Shown: positions 17,157 to 29,721 of the stretch, in pieces
Layout: every line of letters starts with the position of its first letter
Numbering within the stretch: the first letter of the stretch is position 1
DNA from: Salipiger sp. H15
Lineage (GTDB): Bacteria > Pseudomonadota > Alphaproteobacteria > Rhodobacterales > Rhodobacteraceae
Reading direction: 5' to 3'
Length of the DNA stretch: 64,000 nt
NCBI RefSeq assembly: GCF_040409955.1
Contig: NZ_CP123384.1
Coordinates: forward strand, 1,532,001 to 1,596,000
Translations under genes and position numbers: made by a program
Notes under the pieces: model-generated
What the model saw: the letters and a program-made list of their open reading frames with translations, nothing else
The model's database searches: none
Told to the model about the DNA's origin: nothing

Positions 17157-18116
17157 TTACTTGGCGGCGATCTTCAGGTCTTCGAGCAGGTTTTTCAACA
17201 CCAGAAAGTCACCGGCGGCGCTGCAATCGGGCATGGACAGCGTCAGGTCGCGGGCGCGCAGGCTGCCGCCGACGCGCCGCTCGAGGGTCTGCGCCTCGAG
17301 TGCCTGTCCGCAGTTCGACGCGGTGATCTCGGCCTCGATGGTCAGCGCGACCGCGCCAGCCTTCGTCGCCGCCGCGGCGGGGAAGGTGTAGACCTCGGCC
17401 AGGCGCGCCTCGGGGCTGGCGGAATCGCCGAGGCGGGTCAGAAAACCGCCCTCGCCGCGCGCCGTGCGGGTCAGATCGCCCGTGCTGGCGGCCCAGACAT
17501 GACCGGCGTCCTCGTCCGCGGCGCCGAATTCGCTGGCGTGCAGGGCAAGGCCGCTCTCGCCGCGCCATTGCAGCGCGACACGGTCGTAGAAGGGCAGGGC
17601 GGGGACCTCGGCCGAGGCGGTGGCACCGGCCCCGTTGGCGAAGGCGGCGATGAAGAGCGCGCTCTCGGAAAGGGCGGGGACCTCGATCCGCAGGGTGCCG
17701 TCGGGCTGGGTCACCTCGGTGAACATCAGCCCGTTGTGATGGATGGTCACCCGCTCCGAGGCGAAGCAGGGCGCGTCGATCTGCAGCGTGACCATGGCCC
17801 CCGCGCCGGTGCGGGCCGACATCGAGACGGCGCAGTCGGCGGGTCTTGCCTCGGTTTCAGCGGGCAGGGTGGCGGGCGTGATCGCGGGCTCGGCCACGGC
17901 TGCGGCAAGCTGCAGCTGCGGCTCGGGCAATCTCGCGGTGGCGGTGCGGTCGAGCGGAAGGGGCGGCAGGCCGGCGGACGAGGTGTCCTGGATCTGCGCG
18001 ACCTGCAGCGATCCGGCGCGCTTGCCGCGGGCGTCGTGCTGCTGCATCGCGAAGCCGATGCTGATGGCGGCGCAAAGGGTGACTGCCGCAAGCCTGAAGG
18101 TCTTCATCCGTCCCAT
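17157..18116 (-). CDS. Unknown secreted or membrane-anchored protein next to secA
   Basis: I do not recognise this 319-residue protein. It begins MGRMKTFRLAAVTLCAAISIGFAMQQ, a signal peptide or N-terminal anchor. A Pro/Ala-rich stretch follows (residues about 50-100), then a region of probable beta strands with cysteines spaced throughout (ADCAVSM, DAPCFASERV, ASNCGQAL, MPDCSAAGDF), suggesting a folded periplasmic domain with disulfides. The start could also be the ATG at 18107, three codons in. It lies about 180 bp after secA on the same strand but beyond a terminator, and 21 bp before the OmpA-fusion gene, so those two may form a small envelope operon. Confidence 0.6.
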   Translation of the reverse strand: MGRMKTFRLAAVTLCAAISIGFAMQQHDARGKRAGSLQVAQIQDTSSAGLPPLPLDRTATARLPEPQLQLAAAVAEPAITPATLPAETEARPADCAVSMSARTGAGAMVTLQIDAPCFASERVTIHHNGLMFTEVTQPDGTLRIEVPALSESALFIAAFANGAGATASAEVPALPFYDRVALQWRGESGLALHASEFGAADEDAGHVWAASTGDLTRTARGEGGFLTRLGDSASPEARLAEVYTFPAAAATKAGAVALTIEAEITASNCGQALEAQTLERRVGGSLRARDLTLSMPDCSAAGDFLVLKNLLEDLKIAAK

Positions 18117-18230
18117 GATGGTCCCCAACACTCGAACTCGAACGGGAAACAATCTGCGCGGAAAAAGCGGCAACGTTGCGGCGGCGGCGAGGAGTCATCG
18201 CGGCGGGCCCGGGGCAGGCGGGCGTGATCC

Positions 18231-18262
18231 GGAAAGAGAAAGGGCGCCCCGGAGGGCGCCCT
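18231..18262 (-). terminator. Intrinsic terminator of secA
   Basis: AGGGCGCCC (18241-18249) pairs with GGGCGCCCT (18254-18262) around a CGGA loop. On the minus strand the stem is followed by TTTCTCTTTC, 31 bp beyond the secA stop. Confidence 0.8.
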
Positions 18263-18293
18263 GCGTGTCATGCCGGCCTGGGCCGGGCCGCGG

Positions 18294-21017
<2,724 letters not shown>

Positions 21018-21201
21018 TTGGCCTGCCTGTCCTGTCTGACAAAGTCGTGTTCTGCGTGAGGCATCCGCTTGCCCGCCTCGCACTCAACCCATATGACACA
21101 GGGGAACGACCGGCCTTGCAGAGCCTTCAGGCGATGTAAGCGGCAGGTCGGTAAGTGTCAACGCCGCCCTGTGGCGGGCGGCCAATAGGAAGGACGCCTA
21201 G

Positions 21202-22065
21202 ATGCCCAAAACCCTCACCACACTGGGGGCGGCCGCGCTCGCCCTTGCCCTCGCACTGCCCGCTTATGCCCAGGAGCAGAGTCAGGACCTGAGCGCCGAG
21301 ACCGTCGTGGCCACGGTGAACGGCAAGGACATCACCCTCGGCGAGATGCTGGTCGTGCGCGCCAGCCTGCCCGAGCAGTACCAGCAGCTTGGCGATGACG
21401 TCCTGTGGGACGGCATCCTCGACCAGCTGGTGCAGCAGGAGGTGCTGGCCCAGGACGAGAAGGCGGTCGAGACCAAGCGCGTCGACCTGTCGCTGAAGAC
21501 CGAGCGCCGCACGCTGCTCGCCGCCGAGACCGTTTCGGCCGTGGCAGATGCCGCGGTGACCGACGAGGCGCTGCAGGCCGCCTATGACGCCCAGTTCGCC
21601 GGTGCCAACCAGGGCCAGGAATACAACGCCTCGCACATCCTGGTGGAGACCGAGGACGAGGCCAAGGCGATCATCGACGAGCTGAACGGCGGCGCCGATT
21701 TCGCCGAGGTGGCGAAATCCAAGTCGACCGGCCCCTCGGGACCCAACGGCGGCGAGCTCGGCTGGTTCAGCAAGGGCATGATGGTCGAGCCCTTCGAGGC
21801 GGCGGTCGAGGCGATGGAGCCCGGCACCATCTCGGCGGCACCGGTGCAGACCCAGTTCGGCTGGCACGTGATCAAGCTCAACGAGACCCGCGCCAAGGAA
21901 GCGCCGAAGCTCGAAGAGGTGAAGGACCAGCTCACCCAGCAGGTGCAGCAGGAAGCGGTCAAGACCTACATGGAGGAGGCCGAGGCCGGTGCCGAGATCA
22001 CCCGCACCGCATCCGGCGAGATCGACCCCTCGGTCCTTTCGAAGCTCGAGCTGCTGGAGGACTGA
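21202..22065 (+). CDS. Periplasmic parvulin-type peptidyl-prolyl isomerase
   Basis: This 287-residue protein has a signal peptide (LTTLGAAALALALALPAYAQ) and then an N-terminal helical chaperone-like region. A rotamase domain at about residues 140-235 shows the parvulin pattern NASHILVETEDEAKAIIDEL, ADFAEVAKSKSTGPSGPNGGELGWFSKG and FGWHVIKLNE. The C-terminus is a helix. It is expected to help fold exported proteins, fitting its position divergent from secA. Its stop is directly followed by the GTG of argJ, so the two are translationally coupled. Confidence 0.9.
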   Translation: MPKTLTTLGAAALALALALPAYAQEQSQDLSAETVVATVNGKDITLGEMLVVRASLPEQYQQLGDDVLWDGILDQLVQQEVLAQDEKAVETKRVDLSLKTERRTLLAAETVSAVADAAVTDEALQAAYDAQFAGANQGQEYNASHILVETEDEAKAIIDELNGGADFAEVAKSKSTGPSGPNGGELGWFSKGMMVEPFEAAVEAMEPGTISAAPVQTQFGWHVIKLNETRAKEAPKLEEVKDQLTQQVQQEAVKTYMEEAEAGAEITRTASGEIDPSVLSKLELLED

Positions 22066-23295
22066 GTGGCCAAGACCCTCGCCGTTTCCCCGCTGGCCCC
22101 CGCGGCCTTTCCCGACCTGCCGGTGATCGACGGGGTGCGCTTCGCCTCCGTCGCGGCGGGGGTGCGCTACGCGGGGCGCACCGACGTCATGCTCGCCCTG
22201 CTCGATGCGGGCAGCACCATGGCGGGGGTCTTCACCCGCTCGGCCACGCGCTCGGCCCCCGTGCTCGACTGCCAGGCCAAGATCGGCGCGTCCTCTGAAG
22301 AGGGCGCGGCGATCATCGTGAACTCGGGCAATTCCAACGCCTTCACCGGCAAGAACGGCATCGAGTCCACCCGCGCGGTGACCTCGGCCGTGGCCGCGGC
22401 GACGGGCCTGCCCGAGAGCCGCGTCTTCTCTTCCTCGACCGGCGTGATCGGCGAGCCGCTGCCGCACGAGCGCATCACCGCCAAGGTGGACGAGCTTGTC
22501 GCTTCGCTCGACGCGACCGGCATCGCCGGCGCGGCCAGGGCGATCATGACCACCGACACCTTCCCCAAGGGCTCGACCGTCACGGTCGACCTGCCGGGCG
22601 GCGCGGTGAAGATCGCCGGCATCGCCAAGGGCTCGGGCATGATCGCGCCCGACATGGCGACGATGCTGGTCTACATCTTCACCGATGCGAAGGTGTCCCA
22701 GCCGCTGCTGCAGAAGCTGGTGAGCGGGATCAACGACCGCAGCTTCAACTGCATCACCGTCGACAGCGACACCTCGACCTCGGACACGCTGCTCATGGGC
22801 GCCACCGGCGCCTCGGGCGTCGAGGTGACCGAGGCTGACACCGCCTTCGCCGAGGCGCTCGAGACCGTGTTCCTCGACCTTGCGCACCAGGTGGTGAAGG
22901 ACGGCGAGGGCGCGACCAAGTTCGTGACCGTCACCGTGACCGGCGCGGCCTCGGACGCAGATGCGCGCATCCACGCCATGGCCATCGCCAACTCGCCGCT
23001 GGTCAAGACCGCCATCGCCGGCGAGGACCCGAACTGGGGCCGCATCGTCATGGCGATCGGCAAGTCCGGCGCCGCGGCCGACCGCGACCTGCTGACCATC
23101 CGCTTCGGAGACGTGCTGGTGGCCGAGAAGGGCTGGCGCTCGCCGGACTACCGCGAGGAAGACGGCGCGCGGCTGATGAAGGCGCCGGAGATCAGACTCT
23201 CGGTCGATCTCGGGCTGGGGCAGGGCACGGCCACCGTGTGGACCTGCGACCTGACCCACGGCTACATCAGCATCAACGCGGACTATCGTTCGTAA
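22066..23295 (+). CDS. argJ: Bifunctional ornithine acetyltransferase/N-acetylglutamate synthase
   Basis: This 409-residue protein, read from a GTG immediately after the upstream stop, is ArgJ: it transfers acetyl from N-acetylornithine to glutamate in the cyclic arginine pathway. The autocleavage site KGSGMIAPDMATML (about residues 188-201, cut before the Thr) splits it into alpha and beta chains. Ahead of it FFPKGS-like (here TDTFPKGST) and behind it TVDSDTSTSDT are conserved. The C-terminus ends THGYISINADYRS, as in other ArgJ proteins. Its pairing with a parvulin is probably just shared transcription. Confidence 0.96.
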   Translation: MAKTLAVSPLAPAAFPDLPVIDGVRFASVAAGVRYAGRTDVMLALLDAGSTMAGVFTRSATRSAPVLDCQAKIGASSEEGAAIIVNSGNSNAFTGKNGIESTRAVTSAVAAATGLPESRVFSSSTGVIGEPLPHERITAKVDELVASLDATGIAGAARAIMTTDTFPKGSTVTVDLPGGAVKIAGIAKGSGMIAPDMATMLVYIFTDAKVSQPLLQKLVSGINDRSFNCITVDSDTSTSDTLLMGATGASGVEVTEADTAFAEALETVFLDLAHQVVKDGEGATKFVTVTVTGAASDADARIHAMAIANSPLVKTAIAGEDPNWGRIVMAIGKSGAAADRDLLTIRFGDVLVAEKGWRSPDYREEDGARLMKAPEIRLSVDLGLGQGTATVWTCDLTHGYISINADYRS

Positions 23296-23331
23296 CGCAC
23301 TTGCCCCTTTGCCAAGGGGCACATATGCCAA

Positions 23332-23361
23332 GGAACGCGAGGGGCTTGCTCCTCGCGTTCC
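23332..23361. other. Perfect hairpin between argJ and mutT
   Basis: GGAACGCGAGG (23332-23342) and CCTCGCGTTCC (23351-23361) form an 11-bp perfect stem with an 8-nt loop. A smaller CCCCTT/AAGGGG pair lies just before it at about 23304-23319. No T-run follows, so this is not a classical terminator; it could protect the argJ message or set mutT expression. Confidence 0.5.
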
Positions 23362-23384
23362 CGCATCTGCCGAAAGCGCCGCCC

Positions 23385-23786
23385 ATGAAGAAGATCGTCC
23401 TCGTCTCCGCCGTTGCCCTTATCGACGTCGAGGGGCGCGTGCTGCTCGCCCAGCGGCCGGAGGGCAAGTCCATGGCGGGGCTCTGGGAATTCCCGGGCGG
23501 CAAGGTCGAGCCGGGCGAGACGCCCGAGGCCGCGCTGATCCGCGAGCTGCACGAGGAACTGGGGATCGAGACCTGGGACAGCTGCCTTGCACCGCTCACC
23601 TTCGCCTCGCATGCCTACGAGGAGTTCCACCTGCTCATGCCGCTCTTTGCCTGCCGCAAGTGGAAGGGCGTGCCGCACGCCCGCGAGGGGCAAGTGCTGA
23701 AATGGGCGCGGGCGCGCGATCTCACCAGCTACCCGATGCCGCCGGCGGACGTGCCGCTGATCCCGATTCTCCGCGATCTCCTGTGA
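23385..23786 (+). CDS. mutT: 8-oxo-dGTP diphosphatase MutT (Nudix)
   Basis: This 133-residue Nudix hydrolase starts MKKIVLVSAVALID. The Nudix box GX5EX7REUXEEXGU is complete between residues 37 and 59 (GGKVEPGETPEA ... RELHEELGI). The WEFPGGK lead-in and a C-terminal proline-rich end (YPMPPADVPLIPIL) match MutT. It sanitises oxidised guanine nucleotides. The frame is open upstream to 23238, but the hairpin region there is not coding-like and the MKK start fits the family. Confidence 0.92.
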   Translation: MKKIVLVSAVALIDVEGRVLLAQRPEGKSMAGLWEFPGGKVEPGETPEAALIRELHEELGIETWDSCLAPLTFASHAYEEFHLLMPLFACRKWKGVPHAREGQVLKWARARDLTSYPMPPADVPLIPILRDLL

Positions 23787-23851
23787 CAAGCGTTTTCTTG
23801 GCCACAGTGTTGCATGATGACAATTTCAGCGAAAAATCAGGCGGTTTTGCC

Positions 23852-23915
23852 TATAATTGAAACAGATTTATGCAATATTTGTGTAGTTTTGTCTCGTGGC
23901 ATGGAGTAATACTCC
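23852..23915 (+). promoter_or_regulatory. Promoter and palindrome upstream of the 40-codon gene
   Basis: This AT-rich stretch contains a perfect -10 element TATAAT at 23852-23857; no good -35 is at standard distance. Downstream in the predicted leader lies the palindrome GGAGTA-A-TACTCC (23903-23915), which could be an operator or a small RNA hairpin. The base composition is clearly unlike the flanking genes. Confidence 0.45.
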
Positions 23916-23944
23916 GATCACAGAGTTTTAGTTGAGGACACAAC

Positions 23945-24067
23945 ATGTTGCGCACCATCATCATGGGTAGCTGCATTTCGGTCCAGGGCTTTCTTGAGAA
24001 GACCCTCCCCGATGGACGGATCGTCGTCCGCGTCGGTCAGCAGGTCTTCACCGGGCGCCCGGTCTGA
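23945..24067 (+). CDS. 40-residue small protein, unknown function
   Basis: An ATG at 23945, preceded by GAGGA at a spacing of 6-7 nt, opens a 40-codon frame ending TGA at 24067. The product begins MLRTIIMGSCISVQGFLEKT and ends in a beta-rich RIVVRVGQQVFTGRPV segment. It has one Cys and no signal peptide or membrane span. I believe near-identical short proteins occur in other Rhodobacteraceae, but this is from memory and unchecked. The gene stands alone: AT-rich promoter region before it, a strong intrinsic terminator 25 bp after it. Codon choice is GC-rich at third positions (ATC, GTC, CGC), as in real local genes. The function is unknown; a dual-function small RNA is an alternative reading. 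Confidence 0.7.
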   Translation: MLRTIIMGSCISVQGFLEKTLPDGRIVVRVGQQVFTGRPV

Positions 24068-24092
24068 ATACACGCCCCTAGAAGTCAACGAC

Positions 24093-24128
24093 ATGCGAGT
24101 CGCCTGAGAAGGCGGCTCGTATTTTTTT
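24093..24128 (+). terminator. Strong intrinsic terminator of the small-protein gene
   Basis: A 13-bp stem (two G-U pairs) between 24093-24105 and 24110-24122 closes a GAGA tetraloop of the GNRA class and is followed by TTTTTTG. Confidence 0.9.
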
Positions 24129-24213
24129 GTCCGCCACGATCCGCATGAATTTCCAAGGATAGAGAAGGCTGGCCCGAACCGGCAGTTCCTGTCCTCACCT
24201 GCCGCAAACGAAG

Positions 24214-24242
24214 AAGCCGGCGACCCAGGGTCGCCGGCTTTT
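24214..24242 (-). terminator. Intrinsic terminator of infB operon
   Basis: AAGCCGGCGACC (24214-24225) and GGTCGCCGGCTT (24229-24240) form a perfect 12-bp stem with a CAG loop, 33 bp past the infB stop. On the minus strand the stem ends in TTCTTCGTTT. The plus-strand side carries TTTTCC, so it may act in both directions. Confidence 0.8.
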
Positions 24243-24274
24243 CCGAATTCTGTCGCCCGGTGGGGCAGGGGAGA

Positions 24275-26812
24275 TCAGAGCGAGCGCTCGACTTCCTCGC
24301 GCTCGAAGATCTCGATGACATCGTTGGGACGGATGTCGTCGTAGTTCTCGAAGGCCATGCCGCATTCCTGGCCGGAGTGGACTTCCGCCACCTCGTCCTT
24401 GAAGCGCTTGAGCGTCTTCAGCGTGCCTTCGTGGATCACCACGTTGTCGCGCAGCAGGCGGACACCTGCGGAGCGGCGGGCAACACCCTCGGTAACGAGG
24501 CAGCCGGCGACCTTGCCGACGTTGGAGACCTTGAACACTTCCTTGATCGACGCGTAGCCGATGAAGTGTTCGCGGATCTCGTTCGACAGCAGGCCCGAGG
24601 CCGCGGCCTTCACGTCGTCCACCAGGTCGTAGATCACCGAGTAGTAGCGGATCTCCACGCCCTTCTGGTTGGCGGCGTTGCGGGCCGGTGCGTTGGCACG
24701 GACGTTGAAGCCGATGACCGGGCATCCCGACGCTTCGGCCAGGCCGATGTCGGTCTCGGTGATCGCGCCGACGCCGGAGTGGAGCACGCGCACGCGCACC
24801 TCTTCGTTGCCGACCTTCTCGAGCGCCTGAACGATCGCTTCCGCCGAGCCCTGCACGTCCGCCTTCACGATGACCGGAAGCTCGGAGACGTTCTCGTCGT
24901 CCTTCGCCTTCTGCATCAGCTGTTCCAGCGTGGTCGCGGCACCGGCTGCGGCGCGCTTGTCCTTCGACAGCTGGGCACGGTACTCGGCGATCTCGCGGGC
25001 CTGCGCCTCGGTCTCGGTGACGTTGAGAACGTCGCCTGCCTCGGGCGTGCCGTTGAGACCCAGCACCTCGACGGGCACCGACGGACCGGCTTCGGTGACG
25101 CGCTCACCCTTGTCGTTGATCAGCGCACGGACCTTGCCGTACTGCTCGCCCACGACGAAGATGTCGCCCTGCCGCAGCGTGCCGTTCTGGATCAGGACGG
25201 TGGCCACCGGACCGCGGCCCACGTCGAGCTGCGCTTCGATGACCGCACCCTGTGCGGCGCGATCGGGGTTGGCCTTGAGCTCGAGGATCTCGGCCTGCAG
25301 CGCGATGGCTTCGAGCAGCGAGTCGAGGCCCTGGCCGGTCTTGGCCGAGACTTCCACGTCCTGCACGTCGCCCGACATCTCTTCCACCACGACTTCGTGC
25401 TGGAGCAGGTCGGTGCGCACCTTGGTCGGATTCGCCGACGGCTTGTCGACCTTGTTGATCGCCACGATCATCGGCACCTTGGCCGCTTTCGCGTGGCTGA
25501 TCGCCTCGACCGTCTGCGGCATCACGGCGTCATCCGCGGCAACCACAAGCACGACGATGTCAGTCACCTGAGCGCCACGCGAGCGCATCGAGGTGAAGGC
25601 GGCGTGGCCCGGCGTGTCGAGGAAGGACAGCACGTCGCCGTTCTTCGTCGTCACCTGGTAGGCGCCGATGTGCTGGGTGATCCCGCCGGCTTCGCCGGAG
25701 GTCACGTTGGTGTTGCGGATCGCGTCGAGCAGCGAGGTCTTGCCGTGGTCGACGTGGCCCATGATCGTGATGACCGGGGGACGCGGCTGGAGGTCTTCCG
25801 GCTTGTCGTCCACGGTCTTGATCACGTCCTCGACGTCGGCGTCGGACACGCGGGTCACGCGGTGGCCGAATTCCTCGATGAGGAGTTCCGCGGTGTCGGC
25901 GTCGATCGTCTGGTTCTGCGTCGCCATGATGCCGCTCTGCATGAGCGATTTCACGACGTCAGCCACGCGCTCGGCCATACGGTTGGCGAGTTCCGCCACC
26001 GTGATCGCCTCGGGAAGCTGCACGTCACGCACGACCTTCTCGCGCGACTGCGCGCCGCCCATGGCCTTCTGACGCGCACGCTCCTGCTTGCGCTTCATCG
26101 CCGCCATGGACTTCTGACGTCCGCCTTCGCCACCGAGGGCCTGGTTCAGCGTCAGCTTGCCGGACCGGCGCTCGCCGTCGTCGCGGCCACGGGTCGACCG
26201 GCCACGCTCTTCGCGCTCGCGGTCGGCCTTGCGCTGCTGCTGCTGGGCCGGTGTGGCGGGCTTGGCACCCGGAGCTGCCGCGGCACGTGCTGCCGGGGCT
26301 GCCGCGTCTTCCTTGGCCGCCGCGGGTTTCTTCGCGACGGACTCGGCTTTCTTGGCAGCTTCGGCGGCTTCAGCAGCCTCGGCGGCTTCGCGGACCTTGC
26401 GCTCTTCTTCCTCGGCTTTCGCCTTGGCACGCTCTTCGGCCTCGCGCTGCTCGCGCTCCTTCTGTTCCTTCTCGGCGCGCATGCGCTCGCGCTCCTCGGC
26501 GCGGGCCTTTTCCTCGGCCTCGCGCTGAGCAGTTTCCTCGGCTTCGCGCGCCTTGGCAGCCTGCAGCGCGCGCAGCCGGCGTTCCATCTCCGCATCGGTG
26601 ATGCCCGCCGGGCGCTTGCCCGATCCGCCATGCGATCCGCCGCCCGAACCCTTTGCACCGCCAGCGGCGCCAGTTTTCGGCACCACGACGCGTTTGCGCT
26701 TGGTCTCCACCACGACGTTCTTTGTGCGGCCGTGGCTGAAGCTCTGCTTCACGTTCCCCGAGTGGGACCCGCCGCGCAAACCCAAAGTCTTCTTGCCGTC
26801 GTTATCGCTCAT
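24275..26812 (-). CDS. infB: Translation initiation factor IF-2
   Basis: This 845-residue protein has a long charged, low-complexity Ala/Glu/Arg-rich N-terminus (residues about 20-230), as in bacterial IF-2. The GTPase domain follows: [12 protein letters not shown] (P-loop), DTPGHAAF and NKVDKP. C-terminal domains end with [27 protein letters not shown], the fMet-tRNA-binding end. It brings initiator tRNA to the 30S subunit. It is the last gene of rimP-nusA-ylxR-infB, 10 bp after ylxR. Confidence 0.98.
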   Translation of the reverse strand: MSDNDGKKTLGLRGGSHSGNVKQSFSHGRTKNVVVETKRKRVVVPKTGAAGGAKGSGGGSHGGSGKRPAGITDAEMERRLRALQAAKAREAEETAQREAEEKARAEERERMRAEKEQKEREQREAEERAKAKAEEEERKVREAAEAAEAAEAAKKAESVAKKPAAAKEDAAAPAARAAAAPGAKPATPAQQQQRKADREREERGRSTRGRDDGERRSGKLTLNQALGGEGGRQKSMAAMKRKQERARQKAMGGAQSREKVVRDVQLPEAITVAELANRMAERVADVVKSLMQSGIMATQNQTIDADTAELLIEEFGHRVTRVSDADVEDVIKTVDDKPEDLQPRPPVITIMGHVDHGKTSLLDAIRNTNVTSGEAGGITQHIGAYQVTTKNGDVLSFLDTPGHAAFTSMRSRGAQVTDIVVLVVAADDAVMPQTVEAISHAKAAKVPMIVAINKVDKPSANPTKVRTDLLQHEVVVEEMSGDVQDVEVSAKTGQGLDSLLEAIALQAEILELKANPDRAAQGAVIEAQLDVGRGPVATVLIQNGTLRQGDIFVVGEQYGKVRALINDKGERVTEAGPSVPVEVLGLNGTPEAGDVLNVTETEAQAREIAEYRAQLSKDKRAAAGAATTLEQLMQKAKDDENVSELPVIVKADVQGSAEAIVQALEKVGNEEVRVRVLHSGVGAITETDIGLAEASGCPVIGFNVRANAPARNAANQKGVEIRYYSVIYDLVDDVKAAASGLLSNEIREHFIGYASIKEVFKVSNVGKVAGCLVTEGVARRSAGVRLLRDNVVIHEGTLKTLKRFKDEVAEVHSGQECGMAFENYDDIRPNDVIEIFEREEVERSL

Positions 26813-26822
26813 TAAGATTCTC

Positions 26823-27476
26823 TTATCCTTTCCGGCGGCCTTTGCCGCCCGCGGCAGCCCCTGCTGCCGCTTTCGCGTCTGCCGATGCGACGCGCAGGCC
26901 CTTCAAACGTTGGGCCTCCTCTACAACACGTTTGGTGAGTCCACCAGCGCCAAGCGCCGCATGTATCACCTTTTCACGTCCGAAGGCCAGCCCAAGTTCG
27001 TCCGCGGTGAGCCAGCCGATGTAGTTGCCCCCGTAGGGGGTACTCAGTTTTGTCTTCCCGCGGGCCGATCCATCCTCGGCCTGGATCAGGACGCGGGCCT
27101 CTTCCTTGGAGAGCCAGTCCTTCACCTTCTCGTAGCCAGAAACCGCGCCGCCGCCCTTGCGGGCGAGGCTGATCAGTTCGACCACCCGGCGGGCCAGCAT
27201 GCCCTCGACGAGGTCGGGCAGCCCTTCGGGAACGGTCACCGGTGCCTTGGCTGCGCGGGCAAAGAGACCCTTGCCCGCCGCCTTTTCCAATGCCTTGCGA
27301 TCGGCCGAGACCCAGATGCCCCGACCGGGCAGCTTGCCCGCGAGGTCGGGAACGACCTGACCCTCGGGCCCGACCACGAACCGGATCAGGCCGCCCTTGG
27401 GCTCCACCTCGCCAGTGGCGATGCAGCGCCGCTCGGGACCGTCTTCCCTGTCCTTTTCCTGACCTCCGCGACTCAT
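26823..27476 (-). CDS. YlxR/L7Ae-type RNA-binding protein
   Basis: This 217-residue protein begins [23 protein letters not shown]. Its first half is the YlxR (DUF448) domain: [20 protein letters not shown] and [17 protein letters not shown]. The second half ([29 protein letters not shown] ... [16 protein letters not shown]) is like the ribosomal L7Ae-type fold. The basic C-terminus (GGKGRRKG) supports RNA binding. It sits between nusA and infB as in many bacteria; a start 18 codons upstream would overlap nusA, so the ATG at 27476, 7 bp after nusA, was chosen. Its role is probably in ribosome or transcription control, not precisely known. Confidence 0.88.
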   Translation of the reverse strand: MSRGGQEKDREDGPERRCIATGEVEPKGGLIRFVVGPEGQVVPDLAGKLPGRGIWVSADRKALEKAAGKGLFARAAKAPVTVPEGLPDLVEGMLARRVVELISLARKGGGAVSGYEKVKDWLSKEEARVLIQAEDGSARGKTKLSTPYGGNYIGWLTADELGLAFGREKVIHAALGAGGLTKRVVEEAQRLKGLRVASADAKAAAGAAAGGKGRRKG

Positions 27477-27483
27477 CTCGGGC

Positions 27484-29112
27484 TCAGGCCTCCGACTCGT
27501 CGGACTCGCCATCCTCGGCGTCGAGCTCATCGCCCTCGGCGTCGGAAGCGAGTTCCTCGGGGTCGACCCAGCCCAGCATCACGCGGGCGGTCATGATCAG
27601 GTTCTGCGCCTCGGCGAGATCCACGTCGAACTTTTCGAGCAGACCGTCGTCCTTCTGGCGCTGGCCGTCGACCGTGGTCCAGCCACCGGCCAGTTCCCAG
27701 TCGGCGCAGGTCGCGAAGTCCTCGAGCGTCTTGACGCCGTCTTCCGCCAGCGCCTCCACCATCTGGGGCGTGAGCCCCTCGAATTCAATGAGGCTGTCCT
27801 CGGCACCCAGTTCGCGGGCCTTCTCGAGAGCCTTGCGGGCCTGCTCCTCGATGAACTCGCGGGCGCGGGTCTGCAGCTCCTCGGCGGTGCCTTCGTCGAC
27901 GCCGTCGATCACCAGCAACTCGTCGAGCTCGACGTAGGCGACTTCCTCGAGGTTGGTGAAGCCTTCGGCAACCAGCAGCTGGGCGAAGAACTCGTCGACG
28001 TCCAGCGTGTCCATGAACAGCTTGGTGCGCTCTTCGAACTCGGCCTGGCGGCGCTTGGATTCCTCTTCCTCGGTCATGATGTCGATGTCGAGACCGGTCA
28101 GCTGCGAGGCGAGGCGCACGTTCTGGCCGCGGCGGCCGATGGCCAGCGACAGCTGCTCGTCGGGCACCACGACCTCGATGCGCTCGGCATCCTCGTCGAG
28201 AACCACCTTCGACACTTCGGCCGGCTGCAGCGCGTTGACGAGGAAGGTCGGCATGTCCTCGTTCCACGGGATGATGTCGATCTTCTCGCCCTGCAGTTCG
28301 TTCACCACGGCCTGCACGCGCGAGCCGCGCATGCCGACGCAGGCGCCGACGGGGTCGATCGAGCCATCGTAGGACACGACGCCGATCTTGGCGCGCGAGC
28401 CGGGGTCACGGGCCACGGCCTTGATCTCGATGATGCCGTCGTAGATTTCCGGCACTTCCATCTTGAACAGCTCGGCCATGAATTCCGGCGCGGTCCGCGA
28501 CAGGAAGATCTGCGGGCCGCGGGCCTCGCGGCGCACGTCCTTGACGTAGCAGCGGATGCGGTCGCCGGGGCGATAGCTCTCGCGGCCGATCTTCTCGTTG
28601 CGGCGCAGGATGGCTTCGCCACGGCCGACGTCGACGATGACGTTGCCGTATTCCTCGCGCTTGACCTGGCCGTTGATGATCGTGCCCTGGCGGTCCTTGA
28701 ACTCTTCGTACTGGCGGTCACGCTCGGCCTCGCGCACCTTCTGCAGGATCACCTGCTTGGCGCTCTGCGCGGCGATGCGGCCGAGGTCCACCGGCGGGAC
28801 CTCCTCGACGAACTGGTCGCCCACCTTGGGGTCGGCCATGTACTGCTTGGCCTGCTTGACGGTCATCTCGGCCTGGTAGTTCTCGACCATCTCGTCCTCG
28901 ACGACGGTGCGCACGCGGGTGAAGGTGGCGCGACCGGTCTTGCGGTCGATCTTCACGCGGATGTCCATCTCGGAGCCGTAGCGGCTCTTGGCGGCGCGGG
29001 CGAGGCTCTCCTCCATCGCTTCGATCACCAGCGAGGGGTCGATCATCTTCTCGCGGGCGACGGCTTCGGCGGTCTGCAGAAGCTCGAGCTGGTTGGCAGA
29101 GGTGATTGCCAT
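27484..29112 (-). CDS. nusA: Transcription termination/antitermination factor NusA
   Basis: This 542-residue NusA has an N-terminal RNA-polymerase-binding domain (residues 1-130), S1 domain (about 135-200, [21 protein letters not shown]), and KH domains (about 230-350, including [28 protein letters not shown] and [15 protein letters not shown]). Acidic helix-hairpin C-terminal repeats follow, ending in a run of Asp and Glu. It modulates pausing, intrinsic termination and rRNA antitermination. It lies 4 bp after rimP. A terminator-like hairpin in the operon leader would allow NusA to control its own transcript. Confidence 0.97.
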   Translation of the reverse strand: MAITSANQLELLQTAEAVAREKMIDPSLVIEAMEESLARAAKSRYGSEMDIRVKIDRKTGRATFTRVRTVVEDEMVENYQAEMTVKQAKQYMADPKVGDQFVEEVPPVDLGRIAAQSAKQVILQKVREAERDRQYEEFKDRQGTIINGQVKREEYGNVIVDVGRGEAILRRNEKIGRESYRPGDRIRCYVKDVRREARGPQIFLSRTAPEFMAELFKMEVPEIYDGIIEIKAVARDPGSRAKIGVVSYDGSIDPVGACVGMRGSRVQAVVNELQGEKIDIIPWNEDMPTFLVNALQPAEVSKVVLDEDAERIEVVVPDEQLSLAIGRRGQNVRLASQLTGLDIDIMTEEEESKRRQAEFEERTKLFMDTLDVDEFFAQLLVAEGFTNLEEVAYVELDELLVIDGVDEGTAEELQTRAREFIEEQARKALEKARELGAEDSLIEFEGLTPQMVEALAEDGVKTLEDFATCADWELAGGWTTVDGQRQKDDGLLEKFDVDLAEAQNLIMTARVMLGWVDPEELASDAEGDELDAEDGESDESEA

Positions 29113-29116
29113 GGTC

Positions 29117-29701
29117 TTAGTCCTCCTGAGCGGCCGCGTCGTCGGCCTCGATGTCGTCGAATTTGGTTTCGTCCACTTCCTGCGCCTTGCGGGCGCGGAG
29201 CATGTCGCGGATCAGGTCGTCGGTGAGCACCAGCTTGGCGTCCGACAGCCAGTCGAATTGCAGGCCGATGGTCTGCTCCTCGCCGCCTTCCTCGATGTTG
29301 AGCAGCACTTCGTCACCCTCGACACCCGCGACGACGCCGCGCCAGCGCTTGCGGCCGTCGATCATCTCGGAGGTCTCGATCTTCACCTCGTAGCCTTCGA
29401 AGGTCTCGAAGTCCTTGAGGCGGGTGAGCGGGCGGTCGATGCCGGGCGAGGAGACCTCGAGCGTGTAGGCGTCGATGATCGGGTCCTCGACGTCGAGCAC
29501 GGCGGAGACCGCGGTCGAGATGTCGGCGCATTCGTCGACTTCGATGCCGCCTTCGGGGCGTTCGGCCATGATCTGCAGGGTCGCGGTCTTGCCGCCCATC
29601 AGGCGGATGCGCACGAGTTCGAACCCCATGTCTTCGATGACGGGGCCGACGATCTCGGCGAGGCGCTTGTCGAGCGATGACTTGGCGATGAGGTCGGTCA
29701 T
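29117..29701 (-). CDS. rimP: Ribosome maturation factor RimP
   Basis: This 194-residue protein begins [56 protein letters not shown] and [21 protein letters not shown] are characteristic of RimP, needed for 30S subunit maturation. The acidic C-terminus ([13 protein letters not shown]) extends beyond the usual domain. The open frame continues 34 codons upstream, but that part coincides with the leader hairpin, and the ATG at 29701 follows AAGGAGTCGG. It is the first gene of the operon with nusA, ylxR and infB. Confidence 0.95.
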   Translation of the reverse strand: MTDLIAKSSLDKRLAEIVGPVIEDMGFELVRIRLMGGKTATLQIMAERPEGGIEVDECADISTAVSAVLDVEDPIIDAYTLEVSSPGIDRPLTRLKDFETFEGYEVKIETSEMIDGRKRWRGVVAGVEGDEVLLNIEEGGEEQTIGLQFDWLSDAKLVLTDDLIRDMLRARKAQEVDETKFDDIEADDAAAQED

Positions 29702-29721
29702 TCTTCCGACTCCTTCGGAAA

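Noticed and set aside
24260..26815. Plus-strand open frame of 851 codons opposite infB
   Set aside because: Antisense shadow of infB with no ribosome site or family resemblance.
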